A DNA stretch of 64,000 bases from Nitrospirillum amazonense (GTDB taxonomy: Bacteria; Pseudomonadota; Alphaproteobacteria; Azospirillales; Azospirillaceae): the NCBI RefSeq assembly GCF_007828035.1, contig NZ_VITV01000010.1, positions 1-64,000 of the forward strand, written 5' to 3'. Positions 34,842 to 43,042 of the stretch are shown in pieces. Within the stretch, counting starts at the first letter, position 1, and the number at the start of each line of letters is the position of its first letter. The position numbers were made by a program, and so were the translations under genes. The notes under the pieces were generated by a model. It searched no databases. It saw nothing but the letters and a program-made list of their open reading frames with translations, and was not told the origin of the DNA.

Positions 34842-37256
34842 GTGACAGCCTCGCTCCCCCCCTTCCCCGCCATTCCGTCCGCCACCGATCCCTGGGTGGT
34901 CATTGCCCAGGGCGACAGCCCGGCGGCACTGAAATGCACCGAATCCCTGTTCACGCTCGGCAACGGCTTCATCGGCGTGCGCGGCGGCGTCGAGGAGGAT
35001 GCACGCTCCACCGCGCCCGTCGTGCATCTGAACGGCGTCTATGAGATCACGCCCATCACCTATCACGAGAAGGCGCCGGGCTTCGCTGAGGCCAGCGACA
35101 CCCGCATCCCGGTGCCGGACGGCACCCTGATCGGCCTGACCGTGGAAGGCGAACCGCTGGATCTGGCCACCGGCACCGTGCTGGAGCATCACCGCTGGCT
35201 GGACCTGCGCACCGGTGTGCTGCACCGCGCCCTGCGCTGGCGCTCGCCGGCCGGCCGTACCCTGCGGCTGGCGACCGAGCGCCTGGTGGTGGAGGATCAC
35301 CCCGGCCCCGTGGTCATTCAGTACCAGGTGACGGCGGAAGACTTCACTGCCGAGGTGGTCGTGGATTCGTGCCTGGCCCCGCACCAGCCGCCCTCGGGGG
35401 ACGAGAGCGGCGTGCATGACCCCCGCGTGGGCCCGCAGCTGGCGGCCCTGGCCTTCCGCCGCTGGATCGAGGAAGACGGCAGCGACGGCATGGTGCTGCG
35501 CACCGGCCGCAGCCGCCAGGGCGTGGCCGTGGCCATGACCCATGGCGTGACCGTCACCGGCGACGCCCCCATCCTGACGGCCAGCATCCGCGACCAGGGC
35601 ATTGTCAGCCACACCGTGCGCACGACCCTAACGCCGGGATCCGTGCTGACCCTGGTGAAGTGCGTGGCCTATGCCGCCGACAAGGGCGTTGACGGCACCC
35701 CCGCCGATGACGAGGCGCTGGCCCGCGCCGCCGTGGCCGCCCTGGCCCGAGCCAACGCCATCGGCCTGCCCGCGCTGCGCCAGGCGCGCACCCAGGCGCT
35801 TCAGGATTTCTGGCTGTCGTCCGACCTTGACATAGAGGGCGCGCCGGAGCTGGAGCGCGCCGTGCGTTTCAACCTGTTCCAGCTGCTGCAGGGGGCGGGG
35901 CGCGATGGCCTCACCTCCGTCGGCGCCAAGGGGCAGAGCGGCGAGGGCTATGAGGGGCATTACTTCTGGGACGCCGAGATCTTCGCCCTGCCGGTGCTGG
36001 TCTACACCCGGCCGGCCGTAGCCCGCGCCATCCTGGAATACCGGCACCGCACCCTGGACGGCGCCCGCGCCCACGCGCGCGCGATGGGCCATCGCAAGGG
36101 CGCCCTATACCCTTGGCGCACCATCGGCGGCGCCGAATGCTCCGCCTATTTCCCGGCGGGTTCGGCGCAATACCACATCAACGCCGACATCGCCCACGCC
36201 GTGCGCCAATACATGGACGCCAGCGGCGACGACGATTTCCTGGTGCGCCACGGCGCCGAAATCCTGTTCGAGACGGCGCGCCTGTGGCTGGACATGGGGC
36301 ATTACAACCCCCGCCGCGGCGGCCGCTTCTGCATCCATGAAGTGACCGGGCCGGACGAATACACGGCCATGGTGGACAACAACCTCTACACCAACGCCAT
36401 GGCCCAGGCGCATCTGGAGTATGCGGCCGAGGTGGCGGCCCGCCTGGGCCGGGAGAAGCCGGAGGCCCTAGCCCGCATCGCTGCCGCCATCGGCCTGGGC
36501 GCGGAGGAGCCGGAGGGCTGGCGCCAGGCGGCGGAGGCCATGTACCTGCCCCATGACGAGGCCAGCGGCATTTACCCGCAGGACGACAGCTTCCTGGACA
36601 AGAAACCCTGGGATTTCGCCGGCACGCCCGCCGATCACCATCCCCTGCTGATGCACTACCATCCCCTGGTGCTGTACCGCCACCAGGTGTGCAAGCAGGC
36701 GGACGCGGTACTGGCCTTCTGCTTGCTGCCCCACCGCTTCGAGCCGGAAGCCATGCGCCGGTCCTTCGCCTTCTATGAGGCGGTGACGGTGCATGACAGC
36801 ACCCTGTCGGCGGGTGTGTTCGCCCTGCTGGCAGCGCGGCTGGGCCAGATGGACAAGGCGCTGGCCTATTTCAACGATACCGCCCTGGTCGATCTGGACG
36901 ACCTGCACCGCAACACCGGCCATGGCCTGCACATGGCGGCCATGGCCGGCAGTTGGATGGCCCTGGTCCAGGGCTTCGCGGGGCTGCACGCCCTGGGCGG
37001 CACCCTGCGCTTCAGCCCCACCCTGCCCCCGGGCTGGACCGGATACCGCTTCCGCCTGGAGTTCCAGGGCAACCGGGTGGAGGTGGCCGTCGGTTGCGAC
37101 GCCGCAACCACCTATCGCCTGCTGGCCGGCCCCGGCCTGGCGCTGAGCCATCACGGTCAGGTCGTGCACCTGACGCCAACCACCCCGGAACAGATGGCCC
37201 CGGAACAGATGGCCCCGGAACAGGTGATGGAGGGCGCCCGCGATGCCGCGCTTTGA
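34842..37256 (+). CDS. GH65 disaccharide phosphorylase (kojibiose/trehalose/maltose type)
   Basis: 804 residues from a GTG. Layout follows GH65: N-terminal beta-sandwich (ESLFTLGNGFIGVRGGVEED), linker, and (alpha/alpha)6 catalytic barrel with GYEGHYFWDAEIFALPVL and the general acid Glu506 in VTGPDEYTAMVDNNLYTN. These enzymes split an alpha-glucosyl disaccharide with inorganic phosphate to beta-glucose-1-phosphate plus glucose. Which disaccharide cannot be decided from sequence by eye. The end carries three PEQMA-type repeats (15-bp units at 37195-37236), outside the usual domain. It overlaps the beta-phosphoglucomutase start by 14 bases, matching the product. Confidence 0.9.
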   Translation: MTASLPPFPAIPSATDPWVVIAQGDSPAALKCTESLFTLGNGFIGVRGGVEEDARSTAPVVHLNGVYEITPITYHEKAPGFAEASDTRIPVPDGTLIGLTVEGEPLDLATGTVLEHHRWLDLRTGVLHRALRWRSPAGRTLRLATERLVVEDHPGPVVIQYQVTAEDFTAEVVVDSCLAPHQPPSGDESGVHDPRVGPQLAALAFRRWIEEDGSDGMVLRTGRSRQGVAVAMTHGVTVTGDAPILTASIRDQGIVSHTVRTTLTPGSVLTLVKCVAYAADKGVDGTPADDEALARAAVAALARANAIGLPALRQARTQALQDFWLSSDLDIEGAPELERAVRFNLFQLLQGAGRDGLTSVGAKGQSGEGYEGHYFWDAEIFALPVLVYTRPAVARAILEYRHRTLDGARAHARAMGHRKGALYPWRTIGGAECSAYFPAGSAQYHINADIAHAVRQYMDASGDDDFLVRHGAEILFETARLWLDMGHYNPRRGGRFCIHEVTGPDEYTAMVDNNLYTNAMAQAHLEYAAEVAARLGREKPEALARIAAAIGLGAEEPEGWRQAAEAMYLPHDEASGIYPQDDSFLDKKPWDFAGTPADHHPLLMHYHPLVLYRHQVCKQADAVLAFCLLPHRFEPEAMRRSFAFYEAVTVHDSTLSAGVFALLAARLGQMDKALAYFNDTALVDLDDLHRNTGHGLHMAAMAGSWMALVQGFAGLHALGGTLRFSPTLPPGWTGYRFRLEFQGNRVEVAVGCDAATTYRLLAGPGLALSHHGQVVHLTPTTPEQMAPEQMAPEQVMEGARDAAL

Positions 37257-37887
37257 TGCCGTGCTGTTCGACCTGGATGGGGTGCTGGCCGACACCGCCC
37301 ACATCCATTTCGCCGCCTGGCGCCGCCTGGGGGAGGAACTTGGCATCCACCTCGAACCGGCCTTCGAGGAGAAGCTGAAGGGCGTGGACCGCATGGGGTC
37401 GCTGGAGTTGATCCTGGCCCATGGCCGTGTGGAGCGCACGGCGGAGGAAAAGCGGGTGCTGGCCGAGCGCAAGAACGGCTATTACACCGCCGCCGTCGCC
37501 GAGCAGACGCCCGACGACCTGCTGCCCGGCGCCCGCCGGGTGCTGGAGGAGGTGCGGGCCGCTGGGCTGAAGATCGCCCTGGCCTCGGCCAGCCGCAACG
37601 CCCCGCCCCTGCTGCAGCAGCTGGGCATCGCACCGCTGATCGACGCCATCGCCGACCCGGCGGCGGTCAAGGCGCCGAAGCCGGCGCCCGACCTGTTCCT
37701 GGAAGCGGCACGCCTGGTGGGCGCCGTACCGGAACGCTGCCTGGGTATTGAGGATTCTGTGGCCGGCATCATCAGCATCAAGGACGCCGGCATGGTGGCC
37801 GTTGGCATCGGCGATCCCACCGTGCTGACCAGGGCCGACTATGTCGTGCCCACGACCGAGCAGTTTCACATCGGCGATTTCCTGTAA
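37243..37887 (+). CDS. pgmB: Beta-phosphoglucomutase
   Basis: 214 residues, HAD superfamily subclass I. Asp10 and Asp12 of FDLDGVLADTA are nucleophile and acid/base; the cap includes EKLKGVDRMGSLELIL, the beta-PGM substrate-specificity loop; ALASASRNAPPLL is motif II, and CLGIEDSVAGI motif IV. It turns beta-glucose-1-phosphate to glucose-6-phosphate, exactly the step after the GH65 phosphorylase whose gene it overlaps. Confidence 0.93.
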   Translation: MPRFDAVLFDLDGVLADTAHIHFAAWRRLGEELGIHLEPAFEEKLKGVDRMGSLELILAHGRVERTAEEKRVLAERKNGYYTAAVAEQTPDDLLPGARRVLEEVRAAGLKIALASASRNAPPLLQQLGIAPLIDAIADPAAVKAPKPAPDLFLEAARLVGAVPERCLGIEDSVAGIISIKDAGMVAVGIGDPTVLTRADYVVPTTEQFHIGDFL

Positions 37888-37900
37888 CGTACCGGCTTAT

Positions 37901-37937
37901 CCTTACGCCTTGGGGGCATTTCCCCCAAGGCGTAAGG
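37901..37937. repeat. Inverted pair of iteron-like elements
   Basis: CCTTACGCCTTGGGGG (37901-37916) and its exact reverse complement (37922-37937) are separated by CATTT. It lies between convergent genes and could fold as a 16-bp stem, but each arm is a full match to the iteron consensus of the origin at 59 kb, 21 kb away. Confidence 0.8.
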
Positions 37938-38004
37938 TATCCGTCCCCGCAAATCCCTCTCAACCCGACGCGGACGGCGGCGGCGCCAAGCTTTTGGGCA
38001 AAGA

Positions 38005-39972
38005 TCAGGCGGCCGGTTCCGGCATCCGCGCCGCCGCCTGGACGTGATGGAAATAGGAGCGCCCCCAAGAGGTGCGGATCTCCTCATGCCGTGGAGCGCG
38101 GTCGAAGCCCGGCTGGCGCAACGGCAGGGCCAACAGTTCGTCGCCCTCGCGCAGCAGCAGGTCCAACGCCTCCAGCTCCGCCACCGCCGCCGAAACGGCG
38201 GCCTCGCCAAAGCGGGGTGCCAAGGTCTTCAGCAGCGGGCCGGCACCCTGGATTTCGGCGCAGGCATCCAGCACCGCCGCGGCGACGGCAGTCAGCGCGT
38301 GTCGCCGGGGGGTGGCACCCCGGCCATCCTCCACCACCGCCGTGCCGTCATTGGCCGGCGTCAGGGTCAACGTCGCGTCGCCCCGGCGCCATAGGTCCAG
38401 CTGAACGGCGAGGGCGGCATGACCAGCCGCCAGATCCTCGTCCGGCCGCGCGGGCGTCATGTCGAAGTGATAGGCCAGGCGCGCGATGCCGTCCTCGTCG
38501 TGCGGGAATATGTGGCTGTAGCCGGGCACGGGACGGATGGTGACGCCGAAGGTCGCCGGGGTGTTGAAGTAAGGACTGAAGCGGTCGGCGCGCACCCGGT
38601 GGAAGCCGCCGGGCGGATGCAGGTGGGTGATCTTGGGCACCACCGCCGCGGCGGCATGGTAATGGGCCGCCGTCTCCCCCGGGAAGCCATAGAGGTGAGA
38701 CCAGTCCACCAACACGCCCGCCTCCGCCGCCAGGCGCAGGGTCTGAACGTTGCGCAACAGGGTGGTTCCCTTGCGCATCAGGGCCAGCACCGGGGTGCTG
38801 AGCGATTCCACACCCGGTTGGATCTTGCGCACCCCCGCCTGCCCCAGCAGGGCCAGCTGGGCCGCGCGCAGGTTGGCCTTGACCTCGTAATGCAGCAGCA
38901 GCGGCCGGTCCAGCGCCGCCAGGCGGGGCAGGAAGTCGCCGAAGTAGCGGCTGTCCAGAATGTTGTCGACCACCATGATCTCACGCCCATAGCGGTCGGC
39001 CACCTCTGTCAGCTCGGCATAGGCGCGATCCTGGCTTTTGCTGCGATAGGCCATGCCCAGGCCGTTCAGGCCGCAGAAGGTGCAGTGGTGTTTCTGCCCC
39101 CACCAGCAGCCCCGGGCGCTTTCGAACAGGGGGAAGGCCGGGAAACGGTCAGCCACCGCCGGCAGGCGCGCCCGGTCGGCATAGAAATCGGCATAGTCCA
39201 GGGGCGGCAGGCTGTCCATGTCGGTGACCATGCCGGCGGGCACGGTGGCCGGAAGGGTCGTCCCATCGGCGGCGCGGATGGTGGTGCCGGGCAAGCCGGC
39301 CAGATCCAGCCCCGCCGCGTGGCGACGCACCAGCTCGGGCAGCACCTCCTCCGCCTCGCCGCCTACGACAACGTCGATGAAGGGATAGCGGCGGTGCAGC
39401 TCCACCCCCATCTCGTCGCTGCAATTGGCACCGCCGAAGACGATCAGGATGTGGGGATGCGCCGCCTTGATCCGCCGCGCCAGCGCCAGCGAGGCCATGG
39501 TCTGCTGGAAGGAGGTGGAGAAGCCCACGACGGCATAGCGCGACCAGTCGACCAGGCCGAAGCAATGCTCGATGAAGCCCGCCGCCTTGTTGCGGGCCGC
39601 CAGAATGCCCATTAGCCGCTGCGGTCCGAAATAGCGGCCGTATTCCCCGGTCAATAGGCCGTTCAGGAAGGTGAACGGCTCCCCCTCCGGCGCGCCCCCC
39701 TCTGGCGTGCCATGGGCGGCGCCGGCGAACACCCAGTCCCCCACCATGGCCAGGAAATAGCGGCTGTCCTCCACTGCGGCATAGACGTCGAAGCCGATAT
39801 AGTCGGCGAAATCCAGGTAGAAATGGCGGATGTCCGCCGCCACGCCTTGGCGGGCCAGCGCCCCCTTCAGCAGGGACAGGCCAATGACGGGATAATGCAG
39901 GGCGGCGACGGGCATGGCCACCAGCAGGGTGCGGCCGTCACCGGCCTTCATCATTCCCGATCCATCGGCCAT
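38005..39972 (-). CDS. B12-binding radical SAM RiPP maturase
   Basis: 655 residues from ATG 39972 (AAGG seven bases upstream; a GTG start at 40026 is possible). The N-terminal 190 residues are a cobalamin-binding-like Rossmann domain (VVVGGEAEEVLPEL). The radical SAM core follows, with Cys289, Cys297 and Cys300 in RGCWWGQKHHCTFCGLNG: a CX7CX2C cluster motif, distinctive for the family called RiPP maturation radical SAM protein 1. Later segments (LHYEVKANLR, IQPGVESLSTPVLALM, LYGFPGET) fit the SAM barrel. Members modify short precursors, often by C-methylation. Two candidate precursors lie immediately upstream on the same strand. Confidence 0.88.
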   Translation of the reverse strand: MADGSGMMKAGDGRTLLVAMPVAALHYPVIGLSLLKGALARQGVAADIRHFYLDFADYIGFDVYAAVEDSRYFLAMVGDWVFAGAAHGTPEGGAPEGEPFTFLNGLLTGEYGRYFGPQRLMGILAARNKAAGFIEHCFGLVDWSRYAVVGFSTSFQQTMASLALARRIKAAHPHILIVFGGANCSDEMGVELHRRYPFIDVVVGGEAEEVLPELVRRHAAGLDLAGLPGTTIRAADGTTLPATVPAGMVTDMDSLPPLDYADFYADRARLPAVADRFPAFPLFESARGCWWGQKHHCTFCGLNGLGMAYRSKSQDRAYAELTEVADRYGREIMVVDNILDSRYFGDFLPRLAALDRPLLLHYEVKANLRAAQLALLGQAGVRKIQPGVESLSTPVLALMRKGTTLLRNVQTLRLAAEAGVLVDWSHLYGFPGETAAHYHAAAAVVPKITHLHPPGGFHRVRADRFSPYFNTPATFGVTIRPVPGYSHIFPHDEDGIARLAYHFDMTPARPDEDLAAGHAALAVQLDLWRRGDATLTLTPANDGTAVVEDGRGATPRRHALTAVAAAVLDACAEIQGAGPLLKTLAPRFGEAAVSAAVAELEALDLLLREGDELLALPLRQPGFDRAPRHEEIRTSWGRSYFHHVQAAARMPEPAA

Positions 39973-40050
39973 GCGCGTGCCTTGAAATTCCTCAGAACAA
40001 GCGATGCGTCCTACTGAGTTTCTCACTAGGGCGCGTCGCCCATGATCAAA

Positions 40051-40212
40051 TCAGTACCAGACACTGGGAATCGGAAGGTTCGCAGCGGGCAGCATTTCCT
40101 CATCTTGAATGTCGCGCTCTTTAAGAGCACGGAGGAAAGCTTCGCTCGCCTCGGAAGCAGAGAGGCCGAAGGCTACCAAATTTTGCTCAATATCAGCAAC
40201 GATCTGCGACAT
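40051..40212 (-). CDS. Putative RiPP precursor peptide 2 (53 residues)
   Basis: A short gene with GGGAG eight bases before its ATG. It begins MSQIVADIEQNLVAFGLSAS and ends LPAANLPIPSVWY. The first 40 residues are helical and acidic, like a leader; the tail is Pro-rich and ends Ser-Val-Trp-Tyr. The upstream 82-residue peptide ends AANPLPNSWF, so both share Ala-Asn ... Pro ... Ser ... Trp-aromatic at the extreme C-terminus although their leaders differ. It lies 78 bases upstream of the maturase ATG. It is proposed as a substrate of that enzyme; the chemistry is unknown. Confidence 0.7.
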   Translation of the reverse strand: MSQIVADIEQNLVAFGLSASEASEAFLRALKERDIQDEEMLPAANLPIPSVWY

Positions 40213-40322
40213 AGAAGTATCTCCCGATCTTTTGGTTTACTGGATGTGAGCAAACAAGAACCCCAAACCACAGGTGGGTTCATCTGAATACTAACGTCAA
40301 TTATGCTAATATATTAAGGATG

Positions 40323-40346
40323 GGGCCCGCCACTTAGAGCGGGCCC
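40323..40346 (-). terminator. Stem-loop between the two precursor genes
   Basis: 8-bp G+C-rich stem GGGCCCGC / GCGGGCCC with an eight-base loop, 15 bases after the first precursor stop. Read in the gene direction it is followed by an AT-rich stretch. It may be an attenuator giving more of peptide 1 than of peptide 2 and enzyme. Confidence 0.6.
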
Positions 40347-40361
40347 TTATCTTTAGGACTG

Positions 40362-40610
40362 TCAGAACCAGGAATTGGGCAGCGGATTGGCCGCGAAGAA
40401 GCCCTCGATATCGCTGGCGGCATCGCTGAAAGGCTGGTTGCCCAGCTTGGCGAAGAAAGCCAGGGCTTCGGGCGAGGCCTTGAAGCCAAGGGTGGCAAGC
40501 GTTCCCGGAATGTCAGCCAGGAACTGCTTACGGAAACCGGGCTCCAACAGCGCCCGTCCCAGGACCTTTTGCACATCCTCGGGAGACATTTCACGTAAAA
40601 ATTGCGTCAT
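40362..40610 (-). CDS. Putative RiPP precursor peptide 1 (82 residues)
   Basis: Starts at ATG 40610 with GAGGGG just upstream; an in-frame TTG eight codons earlier is less likely. The leader (ALLEPGFRKQFLADIPGTL, then a helix FKASPEALAFFAKL) has the look of Os1348/NHLP-type leaders recognised by radical SAM maturases. It is also similar in pattern to the clasp domain of the fused borosin at 45 kb. The C-terminus AANPLPNSWF is the presumed core and parallels that of peptide 2. First gene of the run ending in the maturase. Confidence 0.72.
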   Translation of the reverse strand: MTQFLREMSPEDVQKVLGRALLEPGFRKQFLADIPGTLATLGFKASPEALAFFAKLGNQPFSDAASDIEGFFAANPLPNSWF

Positions 40611-40731
40611 TTTCCCCTCATCTTTCACGCACAAGGCAAATTATTGCGCATCTTATACCATGCCCCATGCGAAACATAGCTCTTAATGAGTGTCAAACAT
40701 CAGTATAGCACCCTCATAGAGGGTAGATTTC

Positions 40732-42843
40732 TTATACTGTCAATGGCGGTATTTGAATCGTTACGTGGGTACCACCCTCCGCTTCGCTCGCTACCACCAG
40801 ACTGCCTTTTAGCCGCTGCGTCACCTGATTGAAGGCGACATGCAGCCCCAATCCCGGATGGCCGCTGCCACGGGCCGTGGTAAAAAAGGGCTCGAATACA
40901 TGAGCAAGAACGTCGGCGGGAATGCCACAGCCATTGTCTGCGACTGTCAAGACCACGCTGCCAAAAGTATCCATCACCACGGAAACCATAACCTCGCCGC
41001 CCTGCCGGTCTGAAAAGGCATGGTCAATGGTATTCGCCAGAATGCGCGTCAAAGCATCCGTCAGCAGCTCCGGCACCGTGCGTATGCAAAGCCCATCCTC
41101 TATTTTAAGAGTCAGACCAATACCGCCCTTGTCGAAAGCGGGCCGAAATAGAGCGACCACATCCGTCAGCAAAATGGACAGATCGGTATCCAGGATGCGG
41201 CCGTCGCCCTCGGCAACGGCAACGGCGGAAAAACTTTTGACCAAGGTAGCGGTGCGGGCGGCATTGCGTTCCACGACCATCGCCAAGTCGCTCCATTCGG
41301 CAATACCTTGCTCAAGGGCGGCGCGAGTCAGCCTGCCCTGGCCCATTGCGGCCTTTAGATCTGCGACCCCGCCATGCAGACTTCCCGCGGCCGTCAATAC
41401 GATGCCCAAGGGCGTGTTGATCTCATGCGCCACGCCGGCGACCAAGCGGCCGAGTGACGCCATCTTCTCCTGCTGGACGAGCTTGTCCTGAGTCGCCCGC
41501 AACTCAGCCAGCGTCGCTTCCAATTCATTATAGGAACATGCATTGGCTATGGCGATGGCTGCATAGGCGCATGCTGACCGCAGAACCTCGGCGGTCCGCT
41601 GGCCATAGGCATCGATGTCACGGCTTTGGGCGGTGATGAGCCCCAGCACGCGGCCGGAGACCACCAGCGGGCACCATATGGCGGCCTGGATCGGCCCACC
41701 AACCAACCCACCGGGGGTAATGGCCGCCGCCCATCGCTGCGCCTCCTCCCCCTGGATCAGGACCTCCTTCTCCTCGTTAAGGGCCCGGGCGGCTGGTTCG
41801 TTGATGACGGACAGGGCCCGAGGGGTAATGGAAATAGGGACGCCGTGCAGGATGAAGCGATCGAACAACAGCTCCCGGCCATCCCCTGACCGCCGGGCGA
41901 TACCAAAGGCATCCATCGGGATGAGATCGGCCAAATGCTGGTGGAGCGCGTCGTGCACCTCGGCCAAGTCTAGAGTGGCCGTCAGCGCCCGGCCAGCATC
42001 ACCCAATTGCCGCAAAGTTTCCGCCGAGTCAGCGAGATCGCTATTCGCCTGACGCAGTTCCGCCGTACGCGCCTCCACCTGTTGCTGCAGCAATTCGGAA
42101 TTGATGCGCAGGCGCTGTTGATACCGGCCGATCAACCAAGCCAGTATCGCCACGCCAAGCATGACCGCCACCGCCGAGTACAGGAAGGTGCGCACCGTTT
42201 CAGCGGCTTGCCGGGTCGCCTCCTCCGCCTTGGACTGGGCGTCCTTACCGGTTTCCATGACGATCTGATTCAGATCGACCTGCATACGGCCGAACACGGC
42301 CCCAAAAGGCTCGATGAAACTTACCGTGCTGGCGAAATCTATGCTCAGCATGGAACCAACCCAGGCGACGGCACCTTTATAATCGGCCAAGCTGTGGAGG
42401 ATTTCGTCCACGCGCGGCCGCTGGTCGGGCGTGGCGTACAGGTCGCGATAAGATTCCAGATCGGCGGCCAGAAGATCGACCTGCGCCGTGATCGCCCCCA
42501 ATTCGACCGACACATCGATGGCTTGCCGCCCGGCCGACTTGACCGCCAGCAGCCGGTTGAAACGCGCGTTCACCGCCTGGACCCGTGTATTTATATCCGA
42601 CAGCTTGATGCTGCTGGCTAGGTTCCGGTCGACAATCTGATCAATGGCGCCGGTCAGGCGGTAAAGGGTCCGTTCGCCGGTTCCAAAAAGGGCGACCATC
42701 AGGAACCCCGCCGCCAGAACTGGCAGAAGGATGCGCAGGGTCGCCCGGATGCGCGCGCCCTGTCGCAACTGTGCCAGGACGCCGGCGTCCCGCCGGCCCA
42801 TATCGACGCTATCGCCCCGCACCAGTGCTCCCAATTCTGTCAC
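40732..42843 (-). CDS. Membrane sensor histidine kinase with GAF domain
   Basis: 703 residues. Membrane helix about 34-56, periplasmic helical domain, second helix about 215-237 (SAVAVMLGVAILAWLIG), coiled coil, GAF domain about 280-440, HisKA with His473 in GRLVAGVAHEINTPLG, and HATPase_c (NTIDHAFSDR, VADNGCGIPADV, GHPGLGLHVAFNQV). No receiver domain is attached and no regulator is adjacent. Its kinase half is a close sibling of the propeller kinase ending at 50426. Same direction as, and upstream of, the two precursors and maturase, 121 bases ahead. Confidence 0.9.
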   Translation of the reverse strand: MTELGALVRGDSVDMGRRDAGVLAQLRQGARIRATLRILLPVLAAGFLMVALFGTGERTLYRLTGAIDQIVDRNLASSIKLSDINTRVQAVNARFNRLLAVKSAGRQAIDVSVELGAITAQVDLLAADLESYRDLYATPDQRPRVDEILHSLADYKGAVAWVGSMLSIDFASTVSFIEPFGAVFGRMQVDLNQIVMETGKDAQSKAEEATRQAAETVRTFLYSAVAVMLGVAILAWLIGRYQQRLRINSELLQQQVEARTAELRQANSDLADSAETLRQLGDAGRALTATLDLAEVHDALHQHLADLIPMDAFGIARRSGDGRELLFDRFILHGVPISITPRALSVINEPAARALNEEKEVLIQGEEAQRWAAAITPGGLVGGPIQAAIWCPLVVSGRVLGLITAQSRDIDAYGQRTAEVLRSACAYAAIAIANACSYNELEATLAELRATQDKLVQQEKMASLGRLVAGVAHEINTPLGIVLTAAGSLHGGVADLKAAMGQGRLTRAALEQGIAEWSDLAMVVERNAARTATLVKSFSAVAVAEGDGRILDTDLSILLTDVVALFRPAFDKGGIGLTLKIEDGLCIRTVPELLTDALTRILANTIDHAFSDRQGGEVMVSVVMDTFGSVVLTVADNGCGIPADVLAHVFEPFFTTARGSGHPGLGLHVAFNQVTQRLKGSLVVASEAEGGTHVTIQIPPLTV

Positions 42844-43042
42844 CCGCCTGGCTTTTTGGAGACCGCTGCCACAGCCTTCATGGAGCTAAGGTCATAGCAC
42901 CCGCACCAGTTGCGTCACAGAGTTATTTAACGACTGGCGATCGTCGCCACATTGCCCTGGGAGATTACCATGTTGGTGCCACCGCTCAGAAAATAAGCAG
43001 CCCACCCCAGCCGTGACCACGCGGGGCTGGCCCCAACCGCCC

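Noticed and set aside
37901-37937. Ordinary rho-independent terminator between convergent genes
   Set aside because: The stem is perfect but no U-tract follows on either strand, and both arms are exact iteron elements; a secondary terminator role remains possible.
40710-40724. ACCCTC-ATA-GAGGGT as an operator or terminator downstream of the kinase
   Set aside because: Stem of six with a three-base loop and no run of T; too weak to call.
40691-40743. TTGACA-like -35 elements ahead of precursor 1
   Set aside because: Two TTGACA matches exist on the minus strand but neither has a convincing -10 at 16-18 bases.
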